This document shows, piece by piece, positions 22,734 to 23,906 of a stretch of 23,906 nt of DNA; within the stretch, counting starts at the first letter, position 1; each line of letters opens with the position of its first letter. The notes under the pieces are model-generated. The model saw only the letters and a list, made by a program, of their open reading frames with translations. It ran no database searches and was not told where the DNA came from. Made by a program: the position numbers and the translations under genes. This DNA comes from JBGTBQ01 sp041749275. GTDB lineage: Bacteria > Acidobacteriota > Blastocatellia > Pyrinomonadales > Pyrinomonadaceae. The stretch lies in the NCBI GenBank assembly GCA_041749275.1, contig JBGTBQ010000347.1:1-23906 (forward strand), written 5' to 3'.

Positions 22734-22817
22734 GCAGCAGGCAGTAGGTAGTTCAAGCAATTAATTTGAAATCCGAGGGTGCTTTTCCGCCTACTATCCG
22801 CCGCCTGCCGTCTGCTG
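22734..22817. repeat. Imperfect hairpin in the gap before the CrtC-like gene
   Basis: CAGCAG (22735-22740) pairs with CTGCTG (22812-22817), with inner pairs GCAG/CTGC and TAGGTAG/CTACTA. The right arm contains CCTGCCGTCTGC, the inverse of the GGCAGACGGCAGG piece near 19301. It may end the rqcH transcript; the remaining 50 bp to the next gene are AT-rich and end in a G-rich ribosome site. Confidence 0.5.
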
Positions 22818-22872
22818 TTCTTTTCCCGTCTTTGTAGTTATTTTATTTCCAACAAACTGAGGGGGGTTATTG

Positions 22873-23906
22873 ATGAGCACAAATTTTATCGAATCGTTTG
22901 GGAAGACGGCGGCAAGTGTGCTGGATGACATCGCTGATGCGGTCGTCGGCAAAGCTTCCACTTTGCGCGATGGGACGGAGCACGCGGGCGTCGAATTGCC
23001 CCGCGACCTGTACGCGCACGACGCCACACAAACCGAATGGTGGTATTACACGGGCCACCTGCGGACGCAAACAGGTCGCCGCTTTGGTTTTGAACTGGTC
23101 TTTTTCAAGCGCCGCACTGACCTCGACCGCTTCGGCGTTGTGCCGCTGCGACTGATCGCCAATCCGCTCTACCTCGCGCACTTCGCCGTGACGGACGAGT
23201 CGCGCGGCGACTTTCGTTATGAACACCGCAAGAGCGCCAACGGGCCGCTCGACCCGCCCGCGCGCATGAGCGCAAAGCATTACTATCTGAGACTTGGCAA
23301 CTGGTCGGTACGTGAAGCGCACGGACTTCATTTGCTGCGCGCGACGCTCGGCGACGATCTCGTCTTCGAGGCGGCGCTCAAGCCGGTGAAGCCCGCGGCC
23401 CTGAATGGCCACGCCGGCATCGGCGTCAACTTTAAAGATCGCGGCGAGGCTTCGCGTTACTTCTCCTACACACGCATGGAGGCCGAGGGCGACATCACGT
23501 GGCACGGGCGCACCGAACACTTTACGGGGTCGGCGTGGATGGATCGAGAGTTCGGGACGTGGAAGACGACCGAAGACCAGAAGGGCTGGGACTGGTTCAG
23601 CGTGCAGCTCGACGACGGCGCGGAGGTGATGGTCTACCACATCCGTGACCGCCGTGGGCGTCCGAGCGATTTTTCGAGCGGCACCCACGTTGACGCCGCC
23701 GGAAACTGGACACATCTCGCGCGCTCCGACTTCGAGTTGGAAGCCACGGAACACTGGCGCAGCCCGCACACCGGCGCCACGTATCCGAGCGGCTGGCGAC
23801 TGCGTGTCGCGCGCTTCGGCGTTGATTTAAATATCACGCCTGTCATCAAGGATCAGGAACTCGACACGCGCGGCACGACGATGATCGTTTATTGGGAAGG
23901 CGCGTG
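22873..23906 (+). CDS. CrtC/AttH lipocalin-like (carotenoid 1,2-hydratase-like) protein, C-terminus off the window
   Basis: The frame from ATG 22873 stays open for 344 codons to the right edge. Motifs of the CrtC/AttH double-lipocalin fold are clear: TEWWYYTGHLRT (about 54-65), RRFGFELVFFKR, NPLYLAHFAVTD, YFSYTRMEAEG, and GSAWMDREFGTW with the conserved Asp-Arg-Glu. In the CrtC branch the fold hydrates carotenoid ends; many relatives have no known reaction and are attached to ABC-type lipoprotein exporters. No signal peptide is visible, which differs from many AttH-like proteins. The ATG follows a G-rich GAGGGGGG stretch eight bases upstream. No carotenoid genes are near, so the substrate is open. 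Confidence 0.87.
   Translation, partial: MSTNFIESFGKTAASVLDDIADAVVGKASTLRDGTEHAGVELPRDLYAHDATQTEWWYYTGHLRTQTGRRFGFELVFFKRRTDLDRFGVVPLRLIANPLYLAHFAVTDESRGDFRYEHRKSANGPLDPPARMSAKHYYLRLGNWSVREAHGLHLLRATLGDDLVFEAALKPVKPAALNGHAGIGVNFKDRGEASRYFSYTRMEAEGDITWHGRTEHFTGSAWMDREFGTWKTTEDQKGWDWFSVQLDDGAEVMVYHIRDRRGRPSDFSSGTHVDAAGNWTHLARSDFELEATEHWRSPHTGATYPSGWRLRVARFGVDLNITPVIKDQELDTRGTTMIVYWEGA

Overview
The window is a high-GC bacterial chromosome segment, most likely from an Acidobacteriota genome of the Blastocatellia type. This is an inference from gene content and style: DUF4214 and Calx-beta tails on a secreted protease, a DUF2203 protein, a carboxypeptidase-regulatory/beta-barrel protein, a very large multi-domain sensor kinase, and many short intergenic palindromes. 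No rRNA, tRNA or CRISPR array was seen, so the taxonomy is not proved.

Region 1-7139 is a minus-strand gene row. In transcription order it holds an M16 zinc peptidase, a YycJ-type metallo-beta-lactamase-fold hydrolase, a small DUF4019-like envelope protein that overlaps the hydrolase by ATGA, purB, a lipoprotein amidohydrolase of the N-acyl-D-amino-acid deacylase family (TTG start), purS (GTG start) and purQ, which runs off the left edge. The purine genes (purB, purS, purQ) serve IMP/AMP synthesis; the amidohydrolase sits between them. The row is broken by palindromic repeats at 4153-4377 and 5764-5835.

Region 7140-12844 is on the plus strand. After a divergent intergenic region it has a plug-less outer-membrane beta-barrel protein with its own terminator, then a 991-residue membrane sensor histidine kinase (PDZ-like, about ten membrane segments, GAF, PAS, HisKA, HATPase) with no response regulator beside it.

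Region 12845-13760 is accessory. It has nested palindromes, an intact DUF433 antitoxin-like gene, a DUF5615 toxin gene cut after 20 codons, and a remnant of an IS3-family element. Region 13761-17702 is one large secreted metzincin-type metalloprotease. Its first three quarters are AT-richer than the neighbourhood, while the Calx-beta/DUF4214 tail has the local high-GC style.

Region 17703-23906 returns to ordinary genes on the plus strand: DUF2203, signal peptidase I (lepB), an RDD-family membrane protein with a long disordered N-terminal part and a clear terminator, an RqcH/NFACT ribosome quality-control protein, and a CrtC/AttH lipocalin-like protein cut by the right edge.

The most unusual observation is at 4844-4928. 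The two arms of a perfect 22-nt inverted repeat lie in frame inside one small gene, one arm encoding the lysine-rich n-region and its reverse complement the hydrophobic h-region of a signal peptide.
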